64,000 nt of DNA from Kumtagia sp963820075 (GCA_963820075.1 CAWFYS010000003.1:1-64000), one strand, 5' to 3'. Shown: positions 9,038 through 19,179, counted from the first letter of the stretch. The notes: generated from the sequence alone by a model not told the origin. A program made the numbers and translations.

Positions 9038-9762
9038 TCGTCCTCAATTATCACGAGTTGGTGGAAACCGCGCCCTCGAATGCATGGTGCCTGACGCACG
9101 ACGCCTTTGAGGCCCATCTCGCGCTGTGCGAGGACAGGCTGGTTTCGCCGCACATTTTCCTGGAGCGCTGCTCCGATCCGGAGTTGGACGCCGCCGAGGA
9201 TGCGGTCCTGCTCACTTTCGATGATGGATTTCTGTCGGACTATACGCATGTCTATGGCCAGTGCATGGAGGCTGGCCTCATCCCGGGTTTTATGTCCTTC
9301 ATCCCAGTCGACTCCGTGGGCGCCCCGGGACGCATGACCTGGGAAATGATCGCGGAGCTCGACAGGGCAGGGGTCGCCATCGGCTCGCACGGCATGGCCC
9401 ATGTCGATCTGACCGCCGTCCGCGACGGCGAACTCGACCGCGAACTCGCTTTGTCGAAATCGACGCTGGAGGAGCGCCTCGGCAGGCCTGTGCCCCATTT
9501 CGCATTCCCCTATGGACGCTTTTCCCGGCGCGTCTGGGATGCGGCCCTGCGGGCTGGCTACACGCATCTCTTTACGATCCAGCTCGGAAATCACCGTGGC
9601 TTTGAACCGTTCCTCTATTCGCGCCTGTGCGTCACGAACAAAATGGACGCGAATTACATGAGCCGACACCTGGAGGACCCGGATTCGGCGCGCGGCTTTG
9701 CCTGGAAGGCCAGCATGAAAATCGGCCTTTATCGCCAGTTGATGCGTGTCCGGTATCGCTAG
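9034..9762 (+). CDS. Polysaccharide deacetylase (NodB/CE4 domain)
   Basis: This 242-residue protein with the CE4 fold removes acetyl groups from N- or O-acetylated sugars using a metal ion. The catalytic base motif LLTFDDGFLSDY (D-D pair) is near residue 52, the metal-binding histidines are in SHGMAHVDL near 118, and FAFPYG near 155 is the arginine/groove motif. There is no signal peptide, so it probably acts on lipid-linked intermediates in the cytosol. The GTG start at 9034 overlaps the stop of the preceding transferase and gives VIVLNYHEL, the usual CE4 first strand; an ATG at 8998 lies inside that gene. Confidence 0.88.
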   Translation: MIVLNYHELVETAPSNAWCLTHDAFEAHLALCEDRLVSPHIFLERCSDPELDAAEDAVLLTFDDGFLSDYTHVYGQCMEAGLIPGFMSFIPVDSVGAPGRMTWEMIAELDRAGVAIGSHGMAHVDLTAVRDGELDRELALSKSTLEERLGRPVPHFAFPYGRFSRRVWDAALRAGYTHLFTIQLGNHRGFEPFLYSRLCVTNKMDANYMSRHLEDPDSARGFAWKASMKIGLYRQLMRVRYR

Positions 9763-9788
9763 GATCTGTCGCCGATGAAAGTCTTGCC

Positions 9789-11145
9789 ATGAGAGCCTAT
9801 CAGCAGATAGAATGGCCGGGGCCCCCAGGCGCGGAGCAATTTGCAGTGGCTCAGCCGGCGCGCGTCCGCAAGAGCTCCACGCTCATTTCAGTGTTCGTCT
9901 TGTCGTTGGCTTTGCCATTTTTCTTCTACATCGGCCCGATCAGGATGTCGCCTTACCGGCTGATCCTGGTAGTGACCTTCATCCCGTGTTTGGGCGCCTG
10001 GCTCTCCGGAGCGCTCGGCAAGATACGCCTTGCGGATGTCCTGATGCTTTTGACGGCGGCATGGGGCGCGCTTGTTCTGCTCAGCCAGCATGGCGTCAGC
10101 ACGGCGCTCCAGCCCGCGGGCATATTCGTGATCGAAACCTTTGGGTCGTTTCTGCTCGCGAGAACCTATATCCGGGACTATGCCGCATTTCAGAAAATGG
10201 CGAAGGCTCTGGCCCTGACTATCATTGTCCTTCTGCCCTTCGCCATTCTGGAGAACGTCGCCGGCTCGCCAATCCTGATCGAACTCTTTGGCAAGGTGTT
10301 CCCGGTCTATCCCGTCGTCGGCAGCGAACTGAGGTTCGGCCTGAGACGAGCCCAGGCCACCTTCGAATATTCCATTCTTTTTGGCATCGTTTGCTCAAGC
10401 GCATTCGCCCTGAGCTATTACGTTGGCGCCAATGCGATGCGACGGCTTTGGCAGACGGGTCTCGTCGCCATGGCTGTCGTCACGTCGCTGTCTTCCGGAC
10501 CTCTCCTGTCGCTCGTCGTCCAAGGCCTGTTGATCGTCTGGGACAAGCTCACAGCGCGCATCGCAGGGCGCTGGGGAATATTGGCCGCGCTCGTCGTCAG
10601 CGCTTACTTCACGGTGGATATGCTCTCCAACCGGACCCCGTTCGACGTTTTCATCTCATATCTGACCTTCAACGCCGACACGTCGTATATGCGCGTGCAC
10701 ATCTGGAATTACGGAACCCAATCGGTGATGCAACCACCCGATAATGGGGATTGGTCTGACCGAATGGCAACATCCCGACTGGATGAGCGGCAGCATGGAT
10801 AATTTCTGGCTGGTCGCCGCCGTGCGCTACGGCATTCCCGGCTTCCTGTTGATAGCCGGCAGTTTCCTCGCGGTGTGCCTCGGTCTGGGGCGCCTGAGAA
10901 ACCTCTCGTTCGAGGCGGCCCAGTGTCGGAAGGGTCTCATTATTTCGATATGCGGGCTGGTGTTCTCCATCTGCACGGTGCACATTTGGGATGCTCCCTA
11001 TGTGTTGACCCTTTTTCTGCTCGGCAGCGGCATGTGGATCTTTGACTCTCCCGGGGAAACCCCACCGCCTTCGCGCTATCAAAGAACAACGCTCCGGGGA
11101 CGTTTGCCCACACCACCATCCGATACCCTGCGGAGCAGGAGCTGA
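9789..11145 (+). CDS. Wzy-like exopolysaccharide polymerase/O-antigen-ligase-type membrane protein (one frameshift)
   Basis: This multi-spanning inner-membrane protein of ~451 residues would polymerise lipid-linked repeat units in the periplasm. Hydrophobic segments begin at SVFVLSLALPFFFYIG and continue to FSICTVHIWDAPYVL near the end. The Wzy_C-like loop region reads SYMRVHIWNYGTQSVMQ, then after the shift HPIMGIGLTEWQ. The frame breaks at 10734: CAA-C-CAC-CCG needs one base removed to continue. The two halves are open and homologous in character, so the gene is probably intact in life. It follows the deacetylase by 26 bases in the same operon. Confidence 0.78.
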
Positions 11146-11361
11146 TGCATCCGTGTCTTGGAGACGATTGGTGCCGCTGGTTCTGGTTGTCCGCCGTGTT
11201 CTTCACTCCTCCCTTTCGTTAAGCGCCATATCCATTCGGGGATGTTGGCGGGCACGGGAATATCGGCGAGATATGAGAGAGTGTTCGCATGGGAAAGCCC
11301 ACGAATGACAAACTGGTATCGGGACGAGTATTGCCGAAGCCCTTCCGGGACGGAAGCGCCG

Positions 11362-12270
11362 ATGACTTTTGAGCGCCGCGCCAGCGCCGCCCCGGAGTCC
11401 CACGCTGAAGCGCCGCGCGTTTCGGTCATTATTCCGCACTACAACGACCTCGAAAATCTCGAGCGCTGCCTGGCCCTTCTCGAAGCGCAAACCGCGTCGC
11501 GTGAATCCTTCGAGGTCATCGTCGCCGACAACAATTCGCGTTGCGGCCTCGACGCCGTCGCGCGATTGTGCGGCGCGCGCGCGAAAGTCGTTCCCGCACC
11601 AATTCAGGGAGCGGCCGAGACACGCAACGCAGCCGTGCGCGCATCGTGCGGCACCATCCTCGCCTTCATCGATTTGGACTGCCGTCCCAGGCCGTCTTGG
11701 CTGGCGGAGGGCGTCAAGGCATTGAACCGCGCCGACGTGATCGGGGGCCAGGTGGATGTCGATTACGAAATTGCCGGCCATCCGACGGCGGTCGAGGCCT
11801 TTGAAAAGGTGTTCGCCTTCGATTTTAAGAAATACGTGGAAAAGGACAAGTTTTCCGGCAGCGGCAACATGTTCGTGCGGCGCGCGGTTTTCGACGCGGT
11901 CGGAACGTTCCGACCGGGCTTGTCCGAAGACCGCGAATGGGGCAACCGCGCGGTAAGTCGGGGTTTCAATCTCAAATATGCGCCCGCCGCCGCTGTCAGC
12001 CATCCCGCCCGACGCGACTGGACGGAACTCAAGGCAAAATGGGTTCGCATCGTAGAGCAGACTTATCTCTTCCAGAAGGCCGCGGGACGGAGCGGTTTCG
12101 ACTGGTTTCTTTATTGCCTCGTCGTCTTCGTGTCGCCGGTGCCGCACCTCGCGCGTGTCCTGGTGTCGGACAAGATTTCGGGCCCGCGCCTGAAGCTCTC
12201 GGCGATTCTGGTTCTTTTCCGGCTGCGCTGGTTCCGCACGCTGCACGGATTGCGGTTGCTCATGCAATGA
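11362..12270 (+). CDS. GT2-family glycosyltransferase
   Basis: This 302-residue GT-A transferase has VSVIIPHYNDLENLERCL near residue 21, the DxD region LAFIDLDCRPRPSWL near 103 and a C-terminal acceptor motif LSEDREWGNRAVSRGF. The last part is hydrophobic and basic, suggesting membrane association. The ATG at 11362 has GGACGGAAG just upstream; an upstream frame to 11158 has no GT2 character. It is a paralogue of the protein at 32039-33048, sharing the order and spacing of these motifs. Its stop overlaps the start of the next GT2 gene (ATGA). Confidence 0.86.
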   Translation: MTFERRASAAPESHAEAPRVSVIIPHYNDLENLERCLALLEAQTASRESFEVIVADNNSRCGLDAVARLCGARAKVVPAPIQGAAETRNAAVRASCGTILAFIDLDCRPRPSWLAEGVKALNRADVIGGQVDVDYEIAGHPTAVEAFEKVFAFDFKKYVEKDKFSGSGNMFVRRAVFDAVGTFRPGLSEDREWGNRAVSRGFNLKYAPAAAVSHPARRDWTELKAKWVRIVEQTYLFQKAAGRSGFDWFLYCLVVFVSPVPHLARVLVSDKISGPRLKLSAILVLFRLRWFRTLHGLRLLMQ

Positions 12271-13337
12271 CGCCGCTATCGCCGATCAGCGATTTCAAGA
12301 AAGCTCGACATAGTATGGCAAAGGCCGCTGTCATTATCGTCGCCTACCGGACGCCCTCCGATGTCCTTTCATGCGTACAGGCGCTGGAAGAATGCCGAAC
12401 CGTCTCGAATTTCGAGGCATTCATCATCGAAAACGGCGGTGCCGCCGCATTTGCCGAGACCGTGGACCTGCTGCGAGGCAAGGGGTACGTCCCGGTGGGC
12501 TCGGATTTCCACCCTGGCCGTGAAAGCGCGATTGTCCGCCAGGAACGCCTGGTAAAGCAGAACCGCAACCTTGTCGTCCATCTCGCGCAGGCATCCGCGA
12601 ATCTGGGCTATGCCGGCGGCATCAACGCTTGGCTCCGGCAAATCCGCGCGGATCCGGCCTGGGATGGGTTCTGGATACTCAACCCCGACACGCAACCGGA
12701 GCGCCAGGCGCTTGCGGCACTCATGCGCCACGCCGAAGAAAGAAAGAAAGGAATGATCGGCAGCCGTATTGTCGACAGCAGCCGGCCGGATACGAGCATG
12801 TCGCGCGGATTGCGCTGGAGCGTCTGGAACTGCCGCACCTTGGGCGTCGACAAGGGAAAGTCGGCAGACATCGTCCCCGACACCGGCGACGTCGAAAGAC
12901 GCATCGATGCGCTGTCCGGCGCGTCCTTCTATGTCACGAAGGAATGCGTGCAGCGCATCGGATTGATGGACGAGGACTACTTCCTGTATTTTGAAGACCT
13001 CGACTGGGGCTTGCGGGCCAAGCAGACGGACGACGTCGGCTACTGCCACGGCTCGACAGTCTGGCACGTGGGCGGCGCGAGCATGGGATCTGCCAGCGCC
13101 CGGCGCGATCGCTCGCGCCTTGCCGTCTATCTCGATTTTCGCAATCGCCTGCTGTTCGTACGCCGGAACTACCGCAAATGGTTCATCTGGACGACGCTCG
13201 TCGTGCTGGCGAGAAGCCTCGAATTTCTCGCTGTCGGCTCTCCGGCTAATTTCAGGGCGGCGCTGCGCGGCTGGTACGCCGGGGTCAACGGCGAAATCGG
13301 GCGGCCGAATCGGAAGGATCCAAGAACTGAGTTTTGA
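12267..13337 (+). CDS. GT2-family glycosyltransferase, rhamnosyltransferase-like
   Basis: This 356-residue GT-A transferase begins with AAVIIVAYRTPSDVLSC near residue 15, has NLGYAGGINAWLR near 112 and the donor motif FWILNPDTQPERQAL near 132. Then come SGASFYVTKECVQRIGLMD near 215 and EDYFLYFEDLDWGLRAKQ. The NxGxAGGxNxG element and the YFED..W ending are typical of the WcaA/RfbF-like rhamnosyltransferase group. A hydrophobic C-terminal tail suggests the inner face of the membrane. It is coupled to the preceding gene. Mobile-element debris begins immediately after its stop. Confidence 0.86.
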   Translation: MTPLSPISDFKKARHSMAKAAVIIVAYRTPSDVLSCVQALEECRTVSNFEAFIIENGGAAAFAETVDLLRGKGYVPVGSDFHPGRESAIVRQERLVKQNRNLVVHLAQASANLGYAGGINAWLRQIRADPAWDGFWILNPDTQPERQALAALMRHAEERKKGMIGSRIVDSSRPDTSMSRGLRWSVWNCRTLGVDKGKSADIVPDTGDVERRIDALSGASFYVTKECVQRIGLMDEDYFLYFEDLDWGLRAKQTDDVGYCHGSTVWHVGGASMGSASARRDRSRLAVYLDFRNRLLFVRRNYRKWFIWTTLVVLARSLEFLAVGSPANFRAALRGWYAGVNGEIGRPNRKDPRTEF

Positions 13338-13345
13338 CGCCTGGA

Positions 13346-14130
13346 TCAGGCGCTCGTGAGGATCCAGCGGTGTTTGCGTCCGTTCTTTGCTGGGGACTGG
13401 CGTCTTGTGAGGTGCGCGCTTGCATCGGTTGCCTTCCAACGCCGGATCAGACGAAAGCGGCGATCGATGGAGATGTGGTTCTTGTAACCGAAGGCCGGGA
13501 TAGCCCGATCGACGACCGGGACCGTGCCGTCCTCCTGCGGCTTGGCCTTGGTGAACTTCACATTCCAGCGCGCATCGCGATCCTTGTGGCGCAGCTTCGC
13601 AGGCTTGTCCTTCCAGGCTTCAGGTATCTTCCCGGCCTTGATGTCGGCTTTCTCCGCCCTCGTATTGCGCTGGCGTGGGGCGGCAACCAGAGAGGCATCG
13701 ACGATCTGTCCGGACATTGGAACATAGCCGTCATCGCGTAGCATATTGTCGAAGCGTTCGAACAGCGGTGCGATTGCACCGGCCTTCGTCAGCCGTTCTC
13801 GGAACAGCCATATGGTCTTCGCGTCCGGCACACGATCCGAAAAACCAAGGCCCAAGAACCGCATGAACGACAGCCGGTCATTGATCAGATACTCGGTGCG
13901 CTCGTCAGACAACGTGTTGATCGTCTGGATCACCAGGATTTGAGTATCATCACCGGGTCGAAAGGCGGCCGGACGCCTTTGCTGCCATCGCTGTAGGATA
14001 GCGCGGCCTCCAGTTCAGAGCGGAACAGCTCGAAATCAACGGCGCGCGAAAACGCTTCGAGTTGGTCTCCAAGCCTGCTGAGCCGCGCCAGGAGACCCTG
14101 GCGGGCTGAACTGACCCCCGTAAGGCAGAT
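13346..14130 (-). pseudogene. IS5-family transposase, frameshifted and 3'-truncated
   Basis: On the minus strand the coding pieces LLARLSRLGDQLEAFSRAVD, PPFDPVMIL, VIQTINTLSDERTEYLIND, RFLGLGFSDRVPDAKTIWLF and GQIVDASLVAAPRQRNT match an IS5-subgroup transposase, including the first catalytic Asp in VDASLV and FGYKNHISID. The frame breaks near 13950, where AAA-ATC reads AAATC (one base missing). The protein diverges after RRWKATDASAHLTRRQ, losing the last third with the DDE glutamate. No clear terminal inverted repeats were found. It is a non-functional remnant, not a complete element. Confidence 0.85.
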
Positions 14131-14141
14131 GAGGATAGGCG

Positions 14142-14435
14142 ATGAGATCGAGCCCCCTTGGCGGCGCTCGATGGGGCCAGCGCGATCGGCTTGAGCCGAC
14201 CGCGGCCGAGACCGACTGCTTCCAGAACTGCGTAGGAAGAGGCCTCGGGCGGTTCCAGCCCGCCGAAGGACAGGTCCATGTCGGCCAGAAACACGGCCTG
14301 ACCAAGGCCGTCAAGCGCGCCTTGCGGCGGAGGGCGGTAATCGAACCCGTCATCGGCATCTCAAAATCGACCATCGCCCGACAGCCGTCAAATTCAACCA
14401 AACCGATCATAACAGTATATTTCATCACTCCATGA
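14142..14435 (+). pseudogene. Fragment of a second IS5-type transposase (C-terminal part)
   Basis: On the plus strand this frame includes HGLTKAVKRALRRRAVIEP followed by VIG, the conserved C-terminal block of another IS5-group transposase (R-R-R-A-x-x-E-P-V-I-G, carrying the catalytic glutamate). The residues after it do not follow the family, so only a short block is preserved. It lies in opposite orientation to the IS5 remnant next to it, showing that several elements have inserted and decayed between 13.3 and 14.5 kb. Confidence 0.55.
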
Positions 14436-14868
14436 GACGTGATCCCTTGCCTAGGAATTGCCCAAAACCAGCCGCATTCGATGCCCCATTTCCCTAGTCT
14501 GTAGGCGCTTCGTTAACCCAAACGGAGCGCTCTTCATGCATAAGGCTTAGAATTCGGTGGTACCGCGGCACTATTTTTTGCCGCTGGCACTATCAAACGC
14601 TGGCACCATCAAACGAGGGATATCATAACCTTGACTGCCACTGCGGCTGGCGTGGGTCTGCGACCCAGCGGTGCGGTCCGAAGCGGTTTTCCCTTAAGTA
14701 CACACCCTAAAGATGGCGGGACACGTGGTCGGGCGCGCGACTTTGCGCACGCCGGATATCAATTTGACAACGGCACGCAAGAGGCTCGTACAAGTCTCGT
14801 CAAGGGTCATCATCGCATTCCCGCGACGGCGAGGGGATCGCGCAGATGCCGCATAGGAAAGGAAGATC
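14436..14868. other. Intergenic region upstream of the RTX protein gene
   Basis: No gene was recognised. It begins with residual insertion-sequence DNA and contains a short direct repeat (CTGGCAC...ATCAAACG, near 14585-14610). AAGGAAGATC just before 14869 is the ribosome-binding site of the following gene. The promoter should lie here but is not obvious. Confidence 0.4.
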
Positions 14869-16680
14869 ATGGCTATCAACGACATTCCATTGAGCTGGAG
14901 CAATTCGCTATTCAGCGATAATGTCAATTCTGGTTCTGTCACGATCCCAGACGGCGGCACGCTCTCTAATGTAAGTATTACTGAAACCGGCTCAACTGCA
15001 TCCGTAGTGTTGCGTGGTGACGCGACCCTCGATGATGTTCGCGTCAACTCTCGAGAAGGCGTGCGCATCGGCGGCGGCGGCGACATCGTCATCAATAACT
15101 CATATATCGAGACAACCGGCACCGGTTCCGATCACGCCGACGGCATTCAGGCCTACAGCCCTGGCAGCACCGGCAATGTAACGATCTCCAACTCGACGAT
15201 CGTGTCGCACAACTCTGCCGCAACCGCCGGAATGTTCATCGCCGACAATTACGGCGGCACGGTCACCCTGGACAATGTGGTCTTCGAGGGCGGTCCGTTC
15301 GGTCTGCGCATCCATGCCGATCCCGGCAGCACCATCAACGTGGCCCTCAAGGATGTCTTTTTCGTCGGGCCTTTCGCGTGGGCGCCGCTTCTGATTGAAG
15401 AGTCCGGTGGCGTCTTAAATATCACGCAGTGGGATAATGTCCGCTACGCGACCATCGTGAATGGCGAGCTCGTTCCGGGCGCTCTGATCCAGCCCCCGTC
15501 GGAGGTGGAAGGAGGTGGTGGTGGTGGTGGAGGAACGACGCCGGTTGCGGGCTCGGTCTCGATCGACGACGTCACGATCAGTGAGGACGACAGCGGGACC
15601 GAGGTGGCGACCTTCACGGTCACGCGCAGCGGCGGCACGGCGGCATTCGACGTGAACTTCGCGACCTCCAACGGCAGCGCGACAGTTGCCGACGGCGACT
15701 ATGTGGCGGCTTCCAACACGCTGCGTTTCGCAGCCGGCCAGAATACGCAGAAGATCTCGGTCACGATCAACGGCGACACCAAGGTGGAGGCGAACGAGAC
15801 CTTCAACGTCCTCCTGACAAATGCGACCAACGGCGCCACCATCAGCGACGGTCGAGGTGTCGCCACCATCACCAACGATGATGACACGGCGGTTGCGGGC
15901 TCGGTCTCGATCAACAACGTCACGATCAGCGAGGACGACAGCGGGACCGAGGTGGCGACCTTCACGGTCACGCGCAGCGGCGGCACGGCGGCATTCGACG
16001 TGAACTTCGCGACCTCCAACGGCAGCGCGACAGTTGCCGACCGCGACTACGCGGCGGCTTCCAACACGCTGCATTTCGCAGCCGGCCAGAATACGCAGAC
16101 GATCTCGGTCACGATCAACGGCGACACCAAGGTGGAGGCGAACGAGACCTTCAACGTCCTCCTGACAAATGCGACCAACGGCGCCACCATCAGCGACGGT
16201 CTAGGTGTCGGCACCATCACCAACGATGATAGCGCGTCCTCCGGCGTCACGCTGATCGGCACTTCGGGCGGGGACACCCTGAGGGGAGGTGCTGGCGACG
16301 ACGCGCTGACTGGCGGCTCCGCCAACGATCAGCTTTTCGGAGGCGCGGGCGCGGATGTGTTCGTGTTCACGGCCGCCTCCGATTCGCGGCCCGGCTTCGG
16401 CCAGCGCGACCTGATCTGGGATTTCCAGGCGGGCATCGACGAGATTGACTTGTCAGCCATCGACGCAAAGGAGGGCGGGAGTTATAATCAGTCGTTCCAG
16501 TTCATGGGTGAGGGCACGTTCGGCTCGGACGCGTCGCAGCCTGGGCTCGTCAAGTTCCACTACGACAGCGCCACTAATCGCACCTTGGTTGAGGGCACGG
16601 TCGATAGCTCGGCCGGCATCGACTTCCAGGTCAGCCTCGTCGGCCAACATGCCCTGACTGCGGCTGATTTCGTGCTCTGA
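14869..16680 (+). CDS. Secreted RTX protein with beta-helix and two Calx-beta domains
   Basis: This 603-residue protein has no Sec signal. Residues ~20-200 form a parallel beta-helix rich in short N/V/T/G turns (DNVVFEGGPFGLRI, NVTISNSTIVSHN), resembling polysaccharide lyases or C5-epimerases. A poly-glycine linker (~220) leads to two nearly identical Calx-beta domains (~226-340 and ~342-455). An RTX block GGAGDDALTGGSANDQLF near 470 and the C-terminal region are typical of type I secretion. It probably binds or trims the polysaccharide outside the cell, like ExsH/PlyA-type proteins. No catalytic residues can be assigned with certainty. No matching secretion ABC genes are in the window. Confidence 0.8.
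   Translation: MAINDIPLSWSNSLFSDNVNSGSVTIPDGGTLSNVSITETGSTASVVLRGDATLDDVRVNSREGVRIGGGGDIVINNSYIETTGTGSDHADGIQAYSPGSTGNVTISNSTIVSHNSAATAGMFIADNYGGTVTLDNVVFEGGPFGLRIHADPGSTINVALKDVFFVGPFAWAPLLIEESGGVLNITQWDNVRYATIVNGELVPGALIQPPSEVEGGGGGGGGTTPVAGSVSIDDVTISEDDSGTEVATFTVTRSGGTAAFDVNFATSNGSATVADGDYVAASNTLRFAAGQNTQKISVTINGDTKVEANETFNVLLTNATNGATISDGRGVATITNDDDTAVAGSVSINNVTISEDDSGTEVATFTVTRSGGTAAFDVNFATSNGSATVADRDYAAASNTLHFAAGQNTQTISVTINGDTKVEANETFNVLLTNATNGATISDGLGVGTITNDDSASSGVTLIGTSGGDTLRGGAGDDALTGGSANDQLFGGAGADVFVFTAASDSRPGFGQRDLIWDFQAGIDEIDLSAIDAKEGGSYNQSFQFMGEGTFGSDASQPGLVKFHYDSATNRTLVEGTVDSSAGIDFQVSLVGQHALTAADFVL
15544..16235 (+). repeat. Tandem 348-bp direct repeat encoding two Calx-beta domains
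   Basis: The unit starting GTTGCGGGCTCGGTCTCGAT at 15544 recurs at 15892, exactly 348 bases (116 codons) later. The two copies differ at only a few positions by eye (for example GACGAC versus AACAAC, GGCGACTATGTG versus CGCGACTACGCG). Near-identity at third codon positions indicates recent duplication or gene conversion. Confidence 0.9.
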
Positions 16681-17614
16681 TGCTTAGTTCGGCACCGAGC
16701 CGGACATCTTGGGTGGCACGGCAGGCGCCGTGTCACCCTCTCAACTGCGGCAGCAGCAATTGGTGAAAATCGCTCGGGCGCCGGCGCTTCGCAACAGGTG
16801 ACCACAGGGCTGAAAGCCTTAGGCCGGCGCGGCACTTCGGCTACGATGATGCCGGCTTACGCCGATCGACTTACGCCGTGCCCGTTTCGGCCGCCGGGGA
16901 TCAATCGAAAGAGCGAGCCGATCTACATCCGCGCGCCCTGCCCCGGCAAAGCCAGTCGATGTGCCCGTTCAGGCACTTTTTGCCGAGGCGATTCCTCGGC
17001 CGGCGGGTCGAGGCAAGCAGGACCCTATCTGGGTCATGGCTCGTTGGTTGCGTGACGTCGTTGCCGGTAGCCCGATGCGGAGCCGTACGCGGAAATGCGC
17101 CTGCAAGGTCCCAATATTGTTGAAGCAGTTCCAGCAAAGTGGTTCCGGTTTTCCGCACGGAGTCGCGTAAAAACAAAGAGATAAAACCTTCTTCCGAATT
17201 CGAAGAAAAGCCGAATTGCTCTAGCTTCCACCTCACGGCGCGCGTGTTCCAAGCGTCGCCGTCGTCCGCGCGGGCTTCGGCTGGGCGTCTCAAATCGGGT
17301 TCGACCGTGTCGGCGCGGTAGGTCGTCCGGCACGAAAGGTCGGCATCGCGCAGCCGGCGCCAAATCGCGCCTGACAAGGAAGCGCGACCGGCCGTGAAAA
17401 GGCCGTCCTGATGATCTGCAACGCCGATACTCCTTTCGGACACGACCGTACTGCGTTTTGTTTCCTTTACTCTGGGGCCGAAAAGAATTCCCTTGGGGGC
17501 GGAAAGTTTCGCTGAAACCATTCCAAATCTGTTCGGCCGTGGCGGGCGCTCAACAACTCTATCGCGTCACCTCACGGCCTCGTTGAATTGCTGCCTAGAG
17601 GGGTCGGGGGCAAA
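16681..17614. other. Long intergenic region, partly repeat-derived
   Basis: No gene is supported. A 206-codon minus-strand open frame (16901-17521) has no recognisable domain and overlaps an interspersed repeat, so it was not accepted. GGGGTCGGGGG lies just before the ATG at 17615. The region separates the RTX gene from the densely frameshifted amino-sugar cluster. Confidence 0.4.
17120..17230. repeat. Interspersed palindromic element (rhizobial intergenic type)
   Basis: The run AGCAGTTCCAGCAAAGTGG, then GGTTTTCCG, GTCGCGTAAAAACAAAGAG, ending near GAATTGCTCTAG, has the form of interspersed repeats common between genes in mesorhizobia. Its two ends are partly complementary (AGCAGTTC against GAATTGCT). 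A partial copy lies at 1073-1120. Confidence 0.5.
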
Positions 17615-18135
17615 ATGATCGCGTCGAACGTGACTATGGATGAAGGCGTCGTCATCCATCATCCCGACCTGGTCAATCTCTACGGCTGCAGGATCGGCGG
17701 CGGGACGCGCATCGGCACCTTCGTCGAGATCCAGAAGAACGCCGTCGATCGGCCGCAACTGCAAGATCTCCAGCCACAGCTTCATCTGCGAGGGCGTGAC
17801 GCATCGAGGACGGCGTGTTCGTCGGCCACGGCGTCATGTTCACCAACGACCTCTATCCGCGCGCGGTCGACCGCGGACGGCAGCGCTGCAGACGGACGGC
17901 GACTGGACCGTCGTCCCGACCACTGGTGCAGGCGCAGCGCCTCGATCGGCAGCAACGCGACCATTCTTGCCGGCGTCACGATCGGCGAGGGCGCGCTCGT
18001 CGGCGCCGGCGCCGTCGTCACGCGCGACGTTCCCGACGGCGCGATCGTCGCCGGCGTGCCGGCAAGAATCATCGGGCTGGACACGACAGCGATGCGCGAG
18101 ATCCGAGCGAACAATCGTCCGGGAGAGCAAGATGA
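17615..18135 (+). pseudogene. Left-handed beta-helix N-acyltransferase, WbpD/WlbB-like (about 8 insertions as read)
   Basis: The reconstructed protein begins MIASNVTMDEGVVIHHPDLV and shows hexapeptide-repeat turns: IGGGTRIGTFVEIQKNA, GVFVGHGVMFTNDLYPRA, SIGSNATILAGVTIGEGALV and GAGAVVTRDVPDGAIVAGVP. These are the hallmarks of acetyl-CoA-dependent sugar N-acetyltransferases such as WbpD/WlbB. Surplus bases are inferred near 17747, 17802, 17872, 17885, 17925, 17938 and twice before the end. After correction the stop would overlap the next ATG (ATGA at 18132-18135), as at most other junctions of this cluster. As printed it cannot be translated. I think the gene is intact in life. Confidence 0.75.
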
Positions 18136-19179
18136 TCGGCGTCGCCGTCGTCGGCTACGGCTATTGGGGGCCGAACCTGGTCCGCAATTTCTGCGAGACG
18201 CCGGGCGCGCGGCTGGTCGCGGTCTGCGATCTGCAGACAGCGAGCGCCTGGCGCCGGTTCAAAGCCGCTATCCCGTCGGTCAGAGATCACCGACGATTTC
18301 GACGAGGTCCTGCGCGATCCCGACGATCGACGCCGTCGCCATCGCCACGCCGGTTTCCACGCATTTCCGGCTGGCCATGACGCGCGCTGATGGCCGGCAA
18401 GCACGTCTTCGTCGAAAAGCCGATCGCGTCCTCCGCCGAGGAGGCCGAGCGGCTCGTCGACGAGGCCGCGCGCCGCAGCCTCGTGCTGGCGGTCGACCAT
18501 ACCTTCATCCACACCGGCGCTGTCCGCAAGATGCGCGAACTCGTCGAGACGAGCCTCGGCGAGATCTACTACTACGACTCCGTCCGCGTGAATCTCGGGC
18601 TGTTCCAGCACGACGTCAGCGTCATCTGGGATCTCGCCGTCCACGATCTTTCGATCATGGACTATCGTGCTGCCGGCAGCGCCCGGTCGCGGTTTCGGCC
18701 ACCGGCATGAGCCACGTCGCCGGCGAGCCGGAGAACATCGCCTATCTCACCCTGTTCTTCGAGAGCAACCTGATCGCCCACATCCACGTCAACTGGCTGG
18801 CGCCGGTGAAGGTGCGGCGCACGCTGATCGGCGGCAGCCAGCAAGATGATCGTCTACGACGATCTCGAGCCGAGCGAGAAGATCAAGGTCTACGACAAGG
18901 GCATCACGCTCAACGGCAATCCGCAGCCGAACGGCGAACAAGGCTACCAGGCGCTGGTCGGCTATCGCACCGGCGACATGTGGGCGCCGCAGCTCGACAT
19001 GACCGAGGCGCTCGGCAGCGAGCTTCGCGAATTCGTCGCCTGCATCGAGACACGGCGGCACGCCGACCGCCGACGGCCAGGCCGGCCTGCGCGTCGTGCG
19101 CATCCTGGAAGCCGCCACCCAGTCGCTGGCACAGCGCGGACGCGTGATCGAACTCGAACAGATAAGGCGCGTCGCATGA
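18132..19179 (+). pseudogene. Gfo/Idh/MocA sugar-nucleotide oxidoreductase, WbpB/WlbA-like (about 10 insertions as read)
   Basis: This NAD-dependent enzyme of the type that oxidises the 3-position of UDP-GlcNAcA has the Rossmann start MIGVAVVGYGYWGPNLVRNF, then the Gfo/Idh signature AGKHVFVEKPIASSAEEAER with the catalytic lysine in EKP. VWDLAVHDLSIMDY-like residues (WDLAVHDLSIM) give the conserved histidine. Extra bases are inferred at about 18237, 18241, 18272, 18282, 18319, 18383, 18666, 18679, 18842 and 19053, each between codons. No in-frame nonsense mutation appears once they are removed. The stop overlaps the next start (ATGA at 19176). It pairs functionally with the aminotransferase that follows. 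Confidence 0.8.

Noticed and set aside
16901..17521. 206-codon minus-strand frame in the gap before the amino-sugar cluster
   Set aside because: No recognisable domain; its middle coincides with an interspersed palindromic repeat.
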